64,000 nt of DNA from Peptostreptococcaceae bacterium (lineage in GTDB: Bacteria; Bacillota; Clostridia; Peptostreptococcales; Peptostreptococcaceae): assembly GCA_025210335.1 (NCBI GenBank), contig JAOARY010000051.1:168643-232642 (forward strand), written 5' to 3'. Shown one piece after another: positions 27,426 through 36,555 of the stretch. Position 1 is the first letter of the stretch. The number at the start of each line of letters is the position of its first letter. Below the pieces are notes generated by a model that worked only from the letters and a program-made list of their open reading frames with translations, made no database searches and was not told the DNA's origin. The translations under genes were made by a program, and so were the position numbers.

Positions 27426-30400
27426 ATGTATCTTAAAAGACTTGAATTAAAAGGATTTAAATCTTTTTATAATAAGACAATAATAGATTTTAAAGAAGGT
27501 ATAACTTCTGTTGTTGGACCAAATGGTAGTGGAAAGAGTAATATATCAGACTCTGTAAGATGGTTGCTTGGGGAACAAAGTATAAAAAGCTTAAGAGGTG
27601 ATAAGCTTGAAGATGTTATATTTGCAGGAACAAGTAATAAAAAACCTCTTTCTTATTGTGAAGCTTCTTTAACAATTGAAAATGAAGATAGAATAATCGA
27701 TATTGACTATAGTGAAGTAAATATTAAAAGAAGAGTTTATAGATCTGGAGAAAGTCAGTTTTTTATAAACAATAAACCATGTAGATTAAAAGATGTTAAA
27801 GAATTATTTTTAGATACTGGTATAGGTAAAGAGGGTTATTCAATTATAGAACAAGGGAAAATAGATGAGATACTAAGTGGTAGTGTCGGTAATAGACGAA
27901 AGATATTTGAGGAAGCTGCTGGTATTTCAAAATATAGATATAAAAAAGAAGAAAGTCAAAAGAAATTAAAAAATACATTCGAAAATTTAGAAAGAATAAA
28001 TGATATATATGATGAAATACAAGGTCAATTAAAGCCACTGGAAGATCAAAAGGATAAGGCTCAAAAATTTATAAAATTAAAAGATGAACTAAAAATAATT
28101 GATTTAAATAAACAAATAAAAGATTATAAAAAATATGAAGATGAGTATAAGAAATTAAATGAAATAAAAATTAATTTGATAAAAGATTTAGATACTACAA
28201 ATGAAAAAAGAGAAAATTTATCTAAGTTTAAATCAGAGTATGAAGAGAAAATAAATAATATACAGCTTAAAAAAGATGAATTAAATAAATCAATACTTCT
28301 TAAAAAAGAAGAAATTGATAATATAAAAAATAAAATAGAGATTTTAAAAATCAAAGAAAAAAATGAAATTCAAAAGCAAGATGAAAATGAAAAAGAGCTT
28401 TTGGATATAAAAAATTTAAATGATGATAGTTTTGAGAGTACAAAGAAGTTAAATTCAAAAGCAGAAGAATTAAATTTGGAACTCAAAAAATTGAAAGAAG
28501 AATTAATAAAAAAAGAAGAATTAAAAGAGGCTTATGTAGAGAAATTAAATCAATTACAAAAAAGTTTGGAAGAAAATAAGGAAGAAATAATAAATTTAAT
28601 AAATGAAAAAAATAAGAAAAATGTGAATAGATCAACGATAAGTGAAAGAGCAAATAATTTAAATAATTCAAAAAATGTTTTGGAAGAAGAAATTAAAATT
28701 AAAAAAGCAGAACTTGATGATATTATAAATCAAAGACAAATTATCAATCAAAAATTAGAAATTTCAATTGATTTAAAAAAACAAGATGATTTGTCTTTAG
28801 AAAATAAAAATAAAGAGCTAAAAGAAAATAAGGAAAGCTTATACAATCTTGAAGAAGAAATTAATAAGGATAATATAAAAAGAGAGAATATAAAATCTAA
28901 ATTAAATGTTTATAAACATATGCAAGATGATTATGAAGGATTTAATAAAGGTGTAAAAAATATAATGAAAAACAAGTCTTTAAAAGGAATTGAAGGGACT
29001 GTTTTGGATATTATAAATACAAAAGCCAGATATGAAAAGGCAATAGAATCAAGTTTGGCATCTACTATACAAAATATAATAGTTAAAGATGAAATCTGTG
29101 CAAAGGAATCAATATCTTATCTAAAAAGAAATTCTCTTGGGAAAGTTACATTCTTACCTCTTAATATAATAAAAGGTAGAAAACTTAATTTGGATTTATC
29201 AAAAATTTATGGAGTTATAGGAATTGCAAGTGATTTAATTACTTATGATGATAAGTATAAAAATATAGTAGAATACTTGCTTGGAAGAATTATAATTGTT
29301 GAAAATATTGATAAGGCTATAAAAATCAGTAAGGATTTAAATTATAAATATAAATTAGTTACATTAGATGCAGAAGTATTTAATGCAGGTGGAGCTATTA
29401 CTGGTGGTCATTATAAAAATGAAAGAAATATACTTTCAAGAAAGAGAATTATAAATGATTTAAATACGGATTTAGAAGATATAAATATAAAAATAAATGA
29501 TTCGCTGATAAAAAAGGATAAATTTAAAGAAAAGATAGCATTAAAAAAAGAAGAAATTCTATTTTTAGAAAATAAAATAGAAGATTTAAAGACTAATATA
29601 AATGAAGTCAAAAATAAAGCAGAAATATTAAAAACTAAAGATGAAGAGATAAATGTATATATAAGTAGAAAAGAAAAAGATGTTATAGAATATGAAAAGA
29701 CCATAGAAATCTATAAGGAAGATATAAAAAAGATAGAATTAGATTTAAGTAATTATGATCAAAGAAGTTATGATATAGATAATGTAATAAATGAAGTAAC
29801 AAAGAATGTTAAAGAGAAAAAAGAAAAAATAGATATTATAACTAAAGAAATTTCTGATTTAAATATTAATTATTCAGTAATAAATGAAAAATTAATAGCA
29901 TTAAATAAAGAAATTGAAAATATCTCATTATCAAAAACTAAAAATGATTTAAAAATCCAAGAAATTAAAAATAAAATAGAAGAAAATAAAGCGAATATAA
30001 AAAAATCAATAGAAGAAACAAATATTTTGGATATTAAATTAAAATCAGAAAATGTTAATTTTGAAGATTTGAATAAAGAAGAAGAAAATTTAAATGCTTT
30101 AATTTTAAAAATCAAAGAAGATAATGAGGCGAATATAAAAGATGAAAAAGATATTGAACAAAGTTATATATCTTTAAAAGAAAAAACGTATAAAAATGAA
30201 GCATTATTAGAAAAAAATCAAGAAAGAATTATATATATAAAATCATATATAAAAGAAGAATATGATTTAGAGTATGAAGAATGTTATGAATTTTACAAGG
30301 ATGAATTAGATATAAAGAAAAAAGATATAGATGAACTTAAAATAAAAATAAGCAGTTTGGGAAATGTTAATTTAGATTCTATAGAACAATTTAAAGAGGT

Positions 30401-30971
30401 TAACGAAAGATATATTTTCTATAATGAACAAAAAGAAGATCTTGAAAAATCTATAAAAGAATTAGAAAGTATTATAAGAAGTATGGAAAGTAGTATGAAA
30501 AAAGAATTTAAATTAAAATTTGAAGAGATTAATAATAATTTTAAGGATGTATTTGTAAAATTATTTGGAGGGGGCTATGGAGAACTTCAAATAGTTGATG
30601 AAAATGATATATTAGAAAGTGATATAAAAATAATTGCACAACCACCAGGAAAAAAACTTAAAAATATTAGTTTGATGTCTGGTGGAGAAAAGGCGCTTAC
30701 TGCTATATCTATATTATTTTCTATACTATTATCAAAAGATACACCGTTTTGTATATTAGATGAAATTGAAGCACCACTAGATGATGCTAATATATATAGA
30801 TTTGGAAAGTTCCTAAAAGAATTATCAAAAGAAACTCAATTTATAGCAATAACTCATAGAAGAGGGACGATGGAAGTATCAGATTTTATATATGGAATAA
30901 CTATGGAAGAAAAAGGGGTATCTAAAGTGATAGGTCTTAGACTAGAAGAAGCAAAAGAGTATACAGATTAA
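27426..30971 (+). CDS. smc: Chromosome segregation protein SMC
   Basis: An 1181-residue SMC ATPase that organises and segregates the chromosome with ScpA/ScpB. The N-terminal Walker A is GPNGSGKSNISDSVRWLLGEQS. Lysine/glutamate-rich coiled coils span about 165-500 and 665-1010, interrupted by a hinge at about 505-660 (KGIEGTVLDIINTKARYEKAIE, NAGGAITGG). The C-terminal signature and Walker B are LMSGGEKALTAISILF and FCILDEIEAPLDDAN. It starts 9 bp after the radical SAM gene with an AGGAGG site and is followed by ftsY after 17 bp. Confidence 0.98.
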   Translation: MYLKRLELKGFKSFYNKTIIDFKEGITSVVGPNGSGKSNISDSVRWLLGEQSIKSLRGDKLEDVIFAGTSNKKPLSYCEASLTIENEDRIIDIDYSEVNIKRRVYRSGESQFFINNKPCRLKDVKELFLDTGIGKEGYSIIEQGKIDEILSGSVGNRRKIFEEAAGISKYRYKKEESQKKLKNTFENLERINDIYDEIQGQLKPLEDQKDKAQKFIKLKDELKIIDLNKQIKDYKKYEDEYKKLNEIKINLIKDLDTTNEKRENLSKFKSEYEEKINNIQLKKDELNKSILLKKEEIDNIKNKIEILKIKEKNEIQKQDENEKELLDIKNLNDDSFESTKKLNSKAEELNLELKKLKEELIKKEELKEAYVEKLNQLQKSLEENKEEIINLINEKNKKNVNRSTISERANNLNNSKNVLEEEIKIKKAELDDIINQRQIINQKLEISIDLKKQDDLSLENKNKELKENKESLYNLEEEINKDNIKRENIKSKLNVYKHMQDDYEGFNKGVKNIMKNKSLKGIEGTVLDIINTKARYEKAIESSLASTIQNIIVKDEICAKESISYLKRNSLGKVTFLPLNIIKGRKLNLDLSKIYGVIGIASDLITYDDKYKNIVEYLLGRIIIVENIDKAIKISKDLNYKYKLVTLDAEVFNAGGAITGGHYKNERNILSRKRIINDLNTDLEDINIKINDSLIKKDKFKEKIALKKEEILFLENKIEDLKTNINEVKNKAEILKTKDEEINVYISRKEKDVIEYEKTIEIYKEDIKKIELDLSNYDQRSYDIDNVINEVTKNVKEKKEKIDIITKEISDLNINYSVINEKLIALNKEIENISLSKTKNDLKIQEIKNKIEENKANIKKSIEETNILDIKLKSENVNFEDLNKEEENLNALILKIKEDNEANIKDEKDIEQSYISLKEKTYKNEALLEKNQERIIYIKSYIKEEYDLEYEECYEFYKDELDIKKKDIDELKIKISSLGNVNLDSIEQFKEVNERYIFYNEQKEDLEKSIKELESIIRSMESSMKKEFKLKFEEINNNFKDVFVKLFGGGYGELQIVDENDILESDIKIIAQPPGKKLKNISLMSGGEKALTAISILFSILLSKDTPFCILDEIEAPLDDANIYRFGKFLKELSKETQFIAITHRRGTMEVSDFIYGITMEEKGVSKVIGLRLEEAKEYTD

Positions 30972-30988
30972 ATAATTGGAGGGTTAAT

Positions 30989-32335
30989 ATGTTTAAAAAA
31001 TTTATAGACAAATTTATAAAAAAGAGTGATGACACAAATGAAGAAGTAAAAAATGAATTAAATGAAGAACTTGAAAATAAGGAAGAAAATCAACAAGAGG
31101 ATAATAATGAGGTTGTTAATGAAGAGTTCAATAATGAAGATGAAGAGATAGTTAAAGAAACTATTGATGAAGATATTAAAGAAGAAACTTTGGATACTGA
31201 TCAAGAAGAAAAAGAAATTGATACAAAATTAAATGAAGAAGAAGTTATATCAAAAGAACAAAATAAAGAAGAGTTAGAAATTAAAGAAGAAACAAATATA
31301 GATAATGAAGAAACAGTAGAAGCTGAAGTAAAAATAAAGCAGGAAGAAGAGAATGAAACTACAAATGAAGATTTGGAGCTTGTAAATGTAGTTGAAGAAG
31401 TAAAGGAAGATAAGAAAGAAGGTTTTAATTTATTTAAAAGATTAAAACAAGGTCTTAAGAAAACTAAAGAAGGTATTACTTCAAGAATTGATGATGTTTT
31501 ATCTATGTACAAAACTGTAGATGAAGAATTATTAGAAGAATTAGAAGAAGTACTTATAACTTCTGATGTTGGTGTAGAAACAACTATGTTTATAATAGAG
31601 AATTTAAGAAAAACTATAAAGAAGAAAAATATAGAAGATCCGAAGCTAGTAAGAGATGAATTAAAAATTATTATAACTGAAATTTTAAGTTCTGAACAAG
31701 AAGGTCTTAATGTTGACAATTCTCCAACAATAGTATTGGTTGTAGGTGTTAATGGTGTAGGTAAGACTACTACTATAGGAAAGATGGCTAATAGATTTAA
31801 AAACGAAGGTAAGAACGTATTATTAGCAGCTGGAGATACATTTAGAGCAGCAGCAATAGATCAATTAGAGATTTGGGCAGATAGAGTTGGTGTTGATATT
31901 ATAAAACATAAAGAAAATTCAGACCCAGGTGCAGTTATATTTGATTCAATTCAAGCAGCAAAATCAAGAAAAACTGATGTTTTAATATGTGATACAGCAG
32001 GAAGACTTCATAATAAGAAAAATCTTATGAATGAACTTGGTAAGATATTTAAAATAGTAGAAAGAGAATTTCCTAATGCAAATAGAGAAACTCTTTTGGT
32101 TGTTGATGCAACAACAGGTCAAAATGCAGTTCAACAAGCAAAAGTATTTAGCGAAGCTTGTGATATAACTGGTATTGCACTTACGAAACTTGATGGAACA
32201 GCAAAAGGTGGGGTTATATTATCTGTAAAATCACAACTTAATGTTCCTGTTAAGCTTATAGGTGTGGGAGAACAAATGGAGGATTTACAGGACTTTAACT
32301 CAGAAGAATTTGCAAAAGCATTATTCGAGGAATAA
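30989..32335 (+). CDS. ftsY: Signal recognition particle receptor FtsY
   Basis: A 448-residue SRP GTPase. The NG domain occupies about 145-448 with GVNGVGKTTTIGKMA (G1), DTFRAAAIDQLEIWA, DTAGRLHNKKNLMNEL (G3) and TKLDGTAKGG (G4). The first 140 residues are an extremely acidic, Glu/Asn/Asp-rich low-complexity extension after a basic start MFKKFIDKFIKKS, longer than Bacillus FtsY, whose A domain is very short. This may mediate membrane or translocon contact. It docks ribosome-SRP complexes at the membrane with Ffh, encoded just downstream. It shares the smc operon; a promoter follows for ylxM-ffh. Confidence 0.97.
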   Translation: MFKKFIDKFIKKSDDTNEEVKNELNEELENKEENQQEDNNEVVNEEFNNEDEEIVKETIDEDIKEETLDTDQEEKEIDTKLNEEEVISKEQNKEELEIKEETNIDNEETVEAEVKIKQEEENETTNEDLELVNVVEEVKEDKKEGFNLFKRLKQGLKKTKEGITSRIDDVLSMYKTVDEELLEELEEVLITSDVGVETTMFIIENLRKTIKKKNIEDPKLVRDELKIIITEILSSEQEGLNVDNSPTIVLVVGVNGVGKTTTIGKMANRFKNEGKNVLLAAGDTFRAAAIDQLEIWADRVGVDIIKHKENSDPGAVIFDSIQAAKSRKTDVLICDTAGRLHNKKNLMNELGKIFKIVEREFPNANRETLLVVDATTGQNAVQQAKVFSEACDITGIALTKLDGTAKGGVILSVKSQLNVPVKLIGVGEQMEDLQDFNSEEFAKALFEE

Positions 32336-32346
32336 AAATAAAACTA

Positions 32347-32375
32347 TTGACAAAACATATCTACTAATATAAAAT
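32347..32375 (+). promoter_or_regulatory. Predicted sigma-A promoter for ylxM-ffh
   Basis: A perfect -35 TTGACA (32347-32352) and TAAAAT (32370-32375) are separated by 17 bp, about 50 bp before ylxM. Confidence 0.7.
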
Positions 32376-32379
32376 AGGT

Positions 32380-32403
32380 CTGTAAAGTTTTTAACCTTTA
32401 CAG
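32380..32403 (+). repeat. Leader hairpin at the start of the ylxM-ffh transcript
   Basis: CTGTAAAG-TTTTTAAC-CTTTACAG is a perfect 8-bp stem with an 8-nt loop beginning at or near the expected transcription start. With no U-tract it is not a simple terminator; it may stabilise the 5' end or bind a regulator. Confidence 0.6.
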
Positions 32404-32427
32404 AGTCGATATATAGGATGTGTTTAT

Positions 32428-32793
32428 ATGAATGATATCGAAAAGGTTGTAAAGATAGGGATATTATTTGATTTTTACGGAGAGCTTCTAACTGTAAAAC
32501 AAAAAAAAGTAGTATCTCTTTATTATGATGAAGATTATTCTCTTGGTGAAATAAGTGAATTACTAAAAATATCAAGACAAGCAGTTTATGACACAGTAAA
32601 AAGAGCCGAAAAGATTTTAATATCTTATGAAGAAAAACTAAATTTGATAGAGAAATTTGAATCAAGAGATAAATATATTAGAAGAATATTTGAAGGAATA
32701 GAAAAAGTCCAAAATAGTATTCAAACAGATAAAGATAACGCTCTTGATGAATTGGAAAACCTTAAGGATGTTTGTAAGGAGCTGTTAAAATGA
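32428..32793 (+). CDS. ylxM: YlxM/p13 DNA-binding-like protein
   Basis: A 121-residue protein of the UPF0122/YlxM family. Residues 1-70 resemble sigma factor region 4 (LTVKQKKVVSLYYDEDYSLGEISELLKISRQAVYDTVKRAEKIL, a helix-turn-helix), followed by a helical tail. The gene nearly always precedes ffh in Firmicutes and the product has been linked to the SRP pathway. It overlaps ffh by 4 bp (ATGA), so the two are translationally coupled. The ribosome site is AGGATGTG. It has its own promoter and a leader hairpin. Confidence 0.92.
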   Translation: MNDIEKVVKIGILFDFYGELLTVKQKKVVSLYYDEDYSLGEISELLKISRQAVYDTVKRAEKILISYEEKLNLIEKFESRDKYIRRIFEGIEKVQNSIQTDKDNALDELENLKDVCKELLK

Positions 32794-34142
32794 TTTTTGA
32801 AGGTTTAGCTGAAAAGCTTCAAAATACTATGAGTAAGTTAAAAGGAAAAGGAAAGCTTACTGAAAAAGATGTTAAAGATGCTATGAGAGAAGTTAAATTG
32901 GCTCTATTAGAAGCTGATGTTAACTTTAAAGTAGTTAAAGATTTTGTAAATAAAGTAAAAGAAAGATCTATAGGACAGGAAGTAATGGAAAGTTTAACTC
33001 CTGGGCAACATGTAATAAAGATTGTAAGGGAAGAACTTACAGCTTTAATGGGTGATGTTCAAAGTAAAATAAGTTTTTCTAAAAAGAGTCCTACAGTTAT
33101 AATGCTAGTTGGTTTACAAGGAGCAGGAAAAACAACAACTGCTGGAAAATTAGCTAATTATATAAGAAAACAACATTCAAAAAAGCCTCTTTTAGTTGCT
33201 TGTGATATATATAGACCAGCAGCTATAAAACAACTTCAGGTTGTTGGAAAGAGTCTTAATATACCTGTTTTTACTAAGGGTGATAAGGAAAATCCAGTAG
33301 ATATAGCAAGAGAATCACTTGATTTTGCAAAAGAAAATAATAATGATTTAGTTATTATAGATACTGCTGGTAGACTTCATATAGATGAAAATTTGATGGA
33401 TGAGCTTAAGAATATAAAATCAAATGTAAGACCTAATGAAATACTTCTAGTTATAGATTCTATGACAGGTCAGGATGCTGTAAATGTTTCAAGTAGTTTT
33501 AATGAAGCTCTTGGGATTGATGGAGTAATTCTTACTAAATTAGATGGTGATACTAGAGGTGGAGCAGCACTTTCTGTAAGAGCTGTTACAAACAAGCCTA
33601 TAAAGTTTTTAGGTATGGGTGAAAAATTAGATGATTTAGAAGCATTCCATCCAGATAGAATGGCATCAAGAATTTTAGGTATGGGTGATGTACTAAGTCT
33701 TATAGAAAAAGCTCAAGATGCAATTGATGAAAAACAAGCAAAAGAAATGGAAGAAAGAATTAGAAAGCAAGAATTTTCTTTTGAAGATTTCTTATCTCAG
33801 CTTGAACAAATTAAAAAATTAGGACCTTTAAATAAAATTATGGAGATGATTCCAGGTCTTTCAGGTATGAAACAGATGAAAGATATTAATTTTGATGACA
33901 AGGAAATAGTTAGAATTCAAGCTATTATACAATCAATGACTAAAGAGGAAAGAAGAAAACCTTCGATATTGAATGCTTCTAGAAAGAGAAGAATAGCAAA
34001 GGGTAGTGGTACTACAGTTGCTCAATTAAATAGACTTCTTAAGCAATTTGAACAAACGAAGAAGATGATGAAACAATTTACTGACATGCAAAAAGGCATG
34101 GGTAAAAAAGGATCTAAAATGAAATTTCCTTTCTTTGGATAA
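32790..34142 (+). CDS. ffh: Signal recognition particle protein Ffh
   Basis: A 450-residue SRP54 GTPase. The N domain is about 1-90; the G domain has GLQGAGKTTTAGKLANY (G1), DTAGRLHIDENLMDEL (G3) and TKLDGDTRGGAALS (G4). The methionine-rich M domain (about 325-450) has RRKPSILNASRKRRIAKGSGTT and MMKQFTDMQKGMGKK, which bind 4.5S/6S-type SRP RNA and signal sequences. It partners FtsY, encoded 450 bp upstream. No SRP RNA gene is visible in the window. Confidence 0.98.
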   Translation: MIFEGLAEKLQNTMSKLKGKGKLTEKDVKDAMREVKLALLEADVNFKVVKDFVNKVKERSIGQEVMESLTPGQHVIKIVREELTALMGDVQSKISFSKKSPTVIMLVGLQGAGKTTTAGKLANYIRKQHSKKPLLVACDIYRPAAIKQLQVVGKSLNIPVFTKGDKENPVDIARESLDFAKENNNDLVIIDTAGRLHIDENLMDELKNIKSNVRPNEILLVIDSMTGQDAVNVSSSFNEALGIDGVILTKLDGDTRGGAALSVRAVTNKPIKFLGMGEKLDDLEAFHPDRMASRILGMGDVLSLIEKAQDAIDEKQAKEMEERIRKQEFSFEDFLSQLEQIKKLGPLNKIMEMIPGLSGMKQMKDINFDDKEIVRIQAIIQSMTKEERRKPSILNASRKRRIAKGSGTTVAQLNRLLKQFEQTKKMMKQFTDMQKGMGKKGSKMKFPFFG

Positions 34143-34151
34143 ATTTAATGT

Positions 34152-34180
34152 AGGAAACATATAAAAATGATATTTTTCCT
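34152..34180 (+). repeat. Hairpin between ffh and rpsP
   Basis: AGGAAACATAT and ATATTTTTCCT pair over 11 positions with one mismatch and a 7-nt loop. With no T-run after it, it is more likely a processing or attenuation structure than a full terminator. Confidence 0.4.
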
Positions 34181-34231
34181 GTGAATTTAAATATAAAATA
34201 ATAATGAAAAGAATATTTAGGAGGTAACAAA

Positions 34232-34477
34232 ATGGTAAAGATTAGATTAAAAAGAATGGGTGCTAACAAGAAGCCTTTTTACAGAATAGTAGTTGCGGAT
34301 GCTAGAGCGCCAAGAGATGGAAGATTTATAGAAGAAATAGGATACTACAATCCAGTTGTAGAGCCAAAGATCGTTAAGATTAAAGAAGATAGAGCGAAAA
34401 AATGGTTAGGTGATGGAGCTCAACCAACTGAAACTGTTAAGTACTTATTAAAGAAAAACGGTGTTATAGAAAACTAG
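34232..34477 (+). CDS. rpsP: 30S ribosomal protein S16
   Basis: An 81-residue protein with the full S16 sequence: [41 protein letters not shown] at the N-terminus and a regular helical C-terminal half. It binds 16S rRNA early in small-subunit assembly. A consensus AGGAGGTAACAAAATG start reflects high expression. It begins the rpsP-khpA-rimM-trmD-rplS series. Confidence 0.98.
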   Translation: MVKIRLKRMGANKKPFYRIVVADARAPRDGRFIEEIGYYNPVVEPKIVKIKEDRAKKWLGDGAQPTETVKYLLKKNGVIEN

Positions 34478-34501
34478 AAATTTTTTAGGAGGTGCAATCT
34501 T

Positions 34502-34732
34502 TTGGGAGAATTAGTTAAGTTAATAGCTAAATCTTTGGTAGATAGTCCTGAACTTGTTGAGGTTAATGAAGTAGAAAATAAGAATTCTTTAGTTATAGAA
34601 CTAAAGGTAGATTCGAATGATATGGGTAAAGTTATCGGTAAGCAAGGAAGGATAGCTAAAGCTATAAGAACTCTTGTAAAGGCTGCAGCTACTAAAGAGA
34701 ATAAAAAAGTAATAGTTGAGATAATGCAATAG
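34502..34732 (+). CDS. khpA: KH-domain RNA-binding protein KhpA
   Basis: A 76-residue single-KH-domain protein (YlqC family) with the RNA-binding loop VIGKQGRIAKAIRTL at about 45-59. KhpA pairs with KhpB/Jag in other Firmicutes and influences cell division and small-RNA biology. The start is TTG 34502, 7 bp after AGGAGGTG; no ATG is available. It sits 24 bp after rpsP, its usual place. Confidence 0.95.
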   Translation: MGELVKLIAKSLVDSPELVEVNEVENKNSLVIELKVDSNDMGKVIGKQGRIAKAIRTLVKAAATKENKKVIVEIMQ

Positions 34733-34741
34733 ATAAAATGA

Positions 34742-34772
34742 GGATTGGGCTTTTGCCTAATCCTTTTGTTTT
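34742..34772 (+). terminator. Terminator/attenuator between khpA and rimM
   Basis: GGATTGGGC-TTTT-GCCTAATCC is followed by TTTTGTTTT. A second short palindrome, ATGAAATATTTCAT, lies just before the rimM ribosome site (34773-34786). Confidence 0.75.
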
Positions 34773-34797
34773 ATGAAATATTTCATAGGAGGATTTT

Positions 34798-35298
34798 ATG
34801 AAAGATCTTATTAAAATAGGTAAAATTGTTAATACTCAAGGTCTAAGAGGTGAGATGAGAGTATATTCATATGCAGACTATAAAGAAAGATTTGAAGAAT
34901 TTTATAGTATTTTTATGGAGAAAAATGATGAGGAATTTGTTATTGAAAAAGTTAGATATAAGAAGAACTTAGTAATAATAAAATTCAAAAACTATGATCA
35001 TATAAATGATATCGAAAAATTCAAAGGAAAAACTATATTTATAAAAAATGAAAAAAGGGATTTGGATGAAGATACTCATTTTGTTTCAGACCTTATAGGT
35101 ACTGGTGTATATCTTGAAAATGATCAAAAAATAGGTGTGATTAAAGATGTATTAGAAACAGGTGCAAATGATGTTTATATCATAGAAGATAAAGAAAGTG
35201 ATAAGGAATATATGATACCTGTTGTTAAGCAATTTGTAAAACTTATAGATTTAGATAATGAAAAAATAGTAATAACACCAATAGAAGGGATGTTATAA
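34798..35298 (+). CDS. rimM: Ribosome maturation factor RimM
   Basis: A 166-residue protein with the N-terminal RimM barrel (KIGKIVNTQGLRGEMRVY, residues 6-23) and a C-terminal PRC-barrel domain (LIGTGVYLENDQKIGVIKDVLETGANDVYII, YMIPVVKQFVKLID). It assists maturation of the 30S head. A good AGGAGG site precedes ATG 34798. trmD follows directly with its start codon 1 bp after the rimM stop. Confidence 0.96.
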   Translation: MKDLIKIGKIVNTQGLRGEMRVYSYADYKERFEEFYSIFMEKNDEEFVIEKVRYKKNLVIIKFKNYDHINDIEKFKGKTIFIKNEKRDLDEDTHFVSDLIGTGVYLENDQKIGVIKDVLETGANDVYIIEDKESDKEYMIPVVKQFVKLIDLDNEKIVITPIEGML

Positions 35299-35299
35299 A

Positions 35300-36043
35300 T
35301 TGAAATTTCATGTTATGACTTTATTTGAAAGTATATTTAATTCTTATATGTCAGAAAGTATAATGAAAAATGCTGTAGAAAATAATTTTATATCTTTAAA
35401 TACTTATAATATAAGGGACTATTCAAATAACAAACATAAAAAAGTTGATGATTATCCATTTGGTGGTGGAGTTGGAATGCTTATGACACCACAGCCTATT
35501 ATGGATTGTTTTTATGATATTAAATCAAAATTAAAAACTAAAAAACCAAAAGTGGTTTATCTTACGCCAAGAGGACGAGTATTTAATCAAAGCGTTGCAA
35601 AAGAATTTGCTAAAGAAGAAGAAATAGTTTTTTTATGTGGTAGATATGAAGGAATAGACCAAAGAGTAATAGATGAAATTGTAACAGATGAAATATCAAT
35701 AGGAGATTTTGTACTCACAGGTGGAGAACTTCCAGCTCTTATTATGATAGATAGTATATCAAGACTTATAAAAGGTGTTTTAGGTAAAGAAGAATCGTTT
35801 ATGGAAGAATCTTTTTCAAATAATTTATTAGAACATGATCAATATACAAGACCTAGAATTTTTGAAGAAAAGGAAGTTCCACAAGTTTTACTTAGTGGAA
35901 ATCATAAATTAATAGAAGAATGGAAATTAAGAAATTCTATAAAAAATACTTTATTAAAAAGACCAGATATTATAGATAAAAAGAAGCTAGATAAGAAAGA
36001 ATTAAAAATATTAAGAGAATTACAAAAAGAGCTTGAAAAATAA
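35300..36043 (+). CDS. trmD: tRNA (guanine-37-N1)-methyltransferase
   Basis: A 247-residue SPOUT-class methyltransferase with the deep trefoil knot: YPFGGGVGMLMTPQP (residues 51-65), VVYLTPRGRVFNQ, LCGRYEGIDQRV and ISIGDFVLTGGELPA. It methylates G37 of tRNAs read by CNN codons and prevents frameshifting. The start is TTG 35300; the product begins MKFHVMTLFE, as in the family. An internal promoter for rplS lies in its last codons. Confidence 0.97.
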   Translation: MKFHVMTLFESIFNSYMSESIMKNAVENNFISLNTYNIRDYSNNKHKKVDDYPFGGGVGMLMTPQPIMDCFYDIKSKLKTKKPKVVYLTPRGRVFNQSVAKEFAKEEEIVFLCGRYEGIDQRVIDEIVTDEISIGDFVLTGGELPALIMIDSISRLIKGVLGKEESFMEESFSNNLLEHDQYTRPRIFEEKEVPQVLLSGNHKLIEEWKLRNSIKNTLLKRPDIIDKKKLDKKELKILRELQKELEK

Positions 36044-36061
36044 TTTAGATGATAGTATAAT
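36033..36061 (+). promoter_or_regulatory. Predicted promoter for rplS
   Basis: TTGAAA (36033-36038), a 17-bp gap, then TATAAT (36056-36061). The -35 lies inside the 3' end of trmD. Confidence 0.65.
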
Positions 36062-36067
36062 ATTATA

Positions 36068-36125
36068 GGTTATGAAAATACGAATGGTCCTCTGAAATTT
36101 TATTTCAAGAACATGTCGATATAGG
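36068..36125 (+). promoter_or_regulatory. Candidate L19 leader RNA
   Basis: The short leader between the predicted start and the rplS ribosome site contains GAAAT-TTT-ATTTC at its centre with flanking conserved-looking bases. Low-GC Gram-positive rplS genes are known to carry an autoregulatory L19 leader; I base the call on position and a small hairpin only. Confidence 0.4.
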
Positions 36126-36135
36126 AGGAAGAAAT

Positions 36136-36486
36136 ATGTTACAAGTTATAAGAGATATTGAGCAAAAGCAATTAAGAAATGATATTCCTGAGTTTGGTGC
36201 TGGAGATACTGTAAAAGTACACATCAAAATCAAAGAAGGAAAAAGAGAAAGAGTTCAAATGTTTGAAGGCGTTGTAATCAAAAGACAAGGTGGAGGAATA
36301 AGAGAAACTTTCACTGTTAGAAAAATATCTTTTGGTGTTGGAGTTGAAAAGATACTTCCTATACATTCTCCAAGCATAGAAAAAATCGAAGTAGTTAAAA
36401 GAGGTAGAGTTAGAAGAGCTAAGATTAACTACCTACGTGATAGAGTTGGTAAAGCTGCTAAAGTTAAGCCTGCTAAGAGATACTAA
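36136..36486 (+). CDS. rplS: 50S ribosomal protein L19
   Basis: A 116-residue protein with the complete L19 signature ([51 protein letters not shown], and the basic C-terminus [17 protein letters not shown]). It sits at the 30S-50S interface. AGGAGGAAGAAATATG is a strong start. It has its own promoter and leader and is closed by a terminator. Confidence 0.98.
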   Translation: MLQVIRDIEQKQLRNDIPEFGAGDTVKVHIKIKEGKRERVQMFEGVVIKRQGGGIRETFTVRKISFGVGVEKILPIHSPSIEKIEVVKRGRVRRAKINYLRDRVGKAAKVKPAKRY

Positions 36487-36494
36487 GATTACAA

Positions 36495-36523
36495 AAAAGG
36501 GACTGTTATCAGTCCCTTTTATA
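36495..36523 (+). terminator. Intrinsic terminator after rplS
   Basis: AAAAGGGACTG-TTAT-CAGTCCCTTTT has an 11-bp stem and 4-nt loop, ending in T residues. Confidence 0.92.
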
Positions 36524-36555
36524 TTATATAAATAAATTCTTTCGGAGTGATAGTT

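Noticed and set aside
28124..30115. Several minus-strand frames of 60-100 codons within smc
   Set aside because: All are rich in Phe/Ser/Leu from the complement of Lys/Glu coiled-coil codons and lack start signals.
31201..31719. 172-codon open frame on the minus strand, Ser/Phe-rich
   Set aside because: It mirrors the acidic low-complexity part of ftsY; such antisense frames arise because GAA/GAT-rich coding gives TTC/ATC-rich complements. No ribosome site.
32336..34231. Small-RNA or SRP RNA gene near ffh
   Set aside because: No GC-rich 4.5S/6S-like helix with the conserved tetraloop region is visible; only short hairpins occur.
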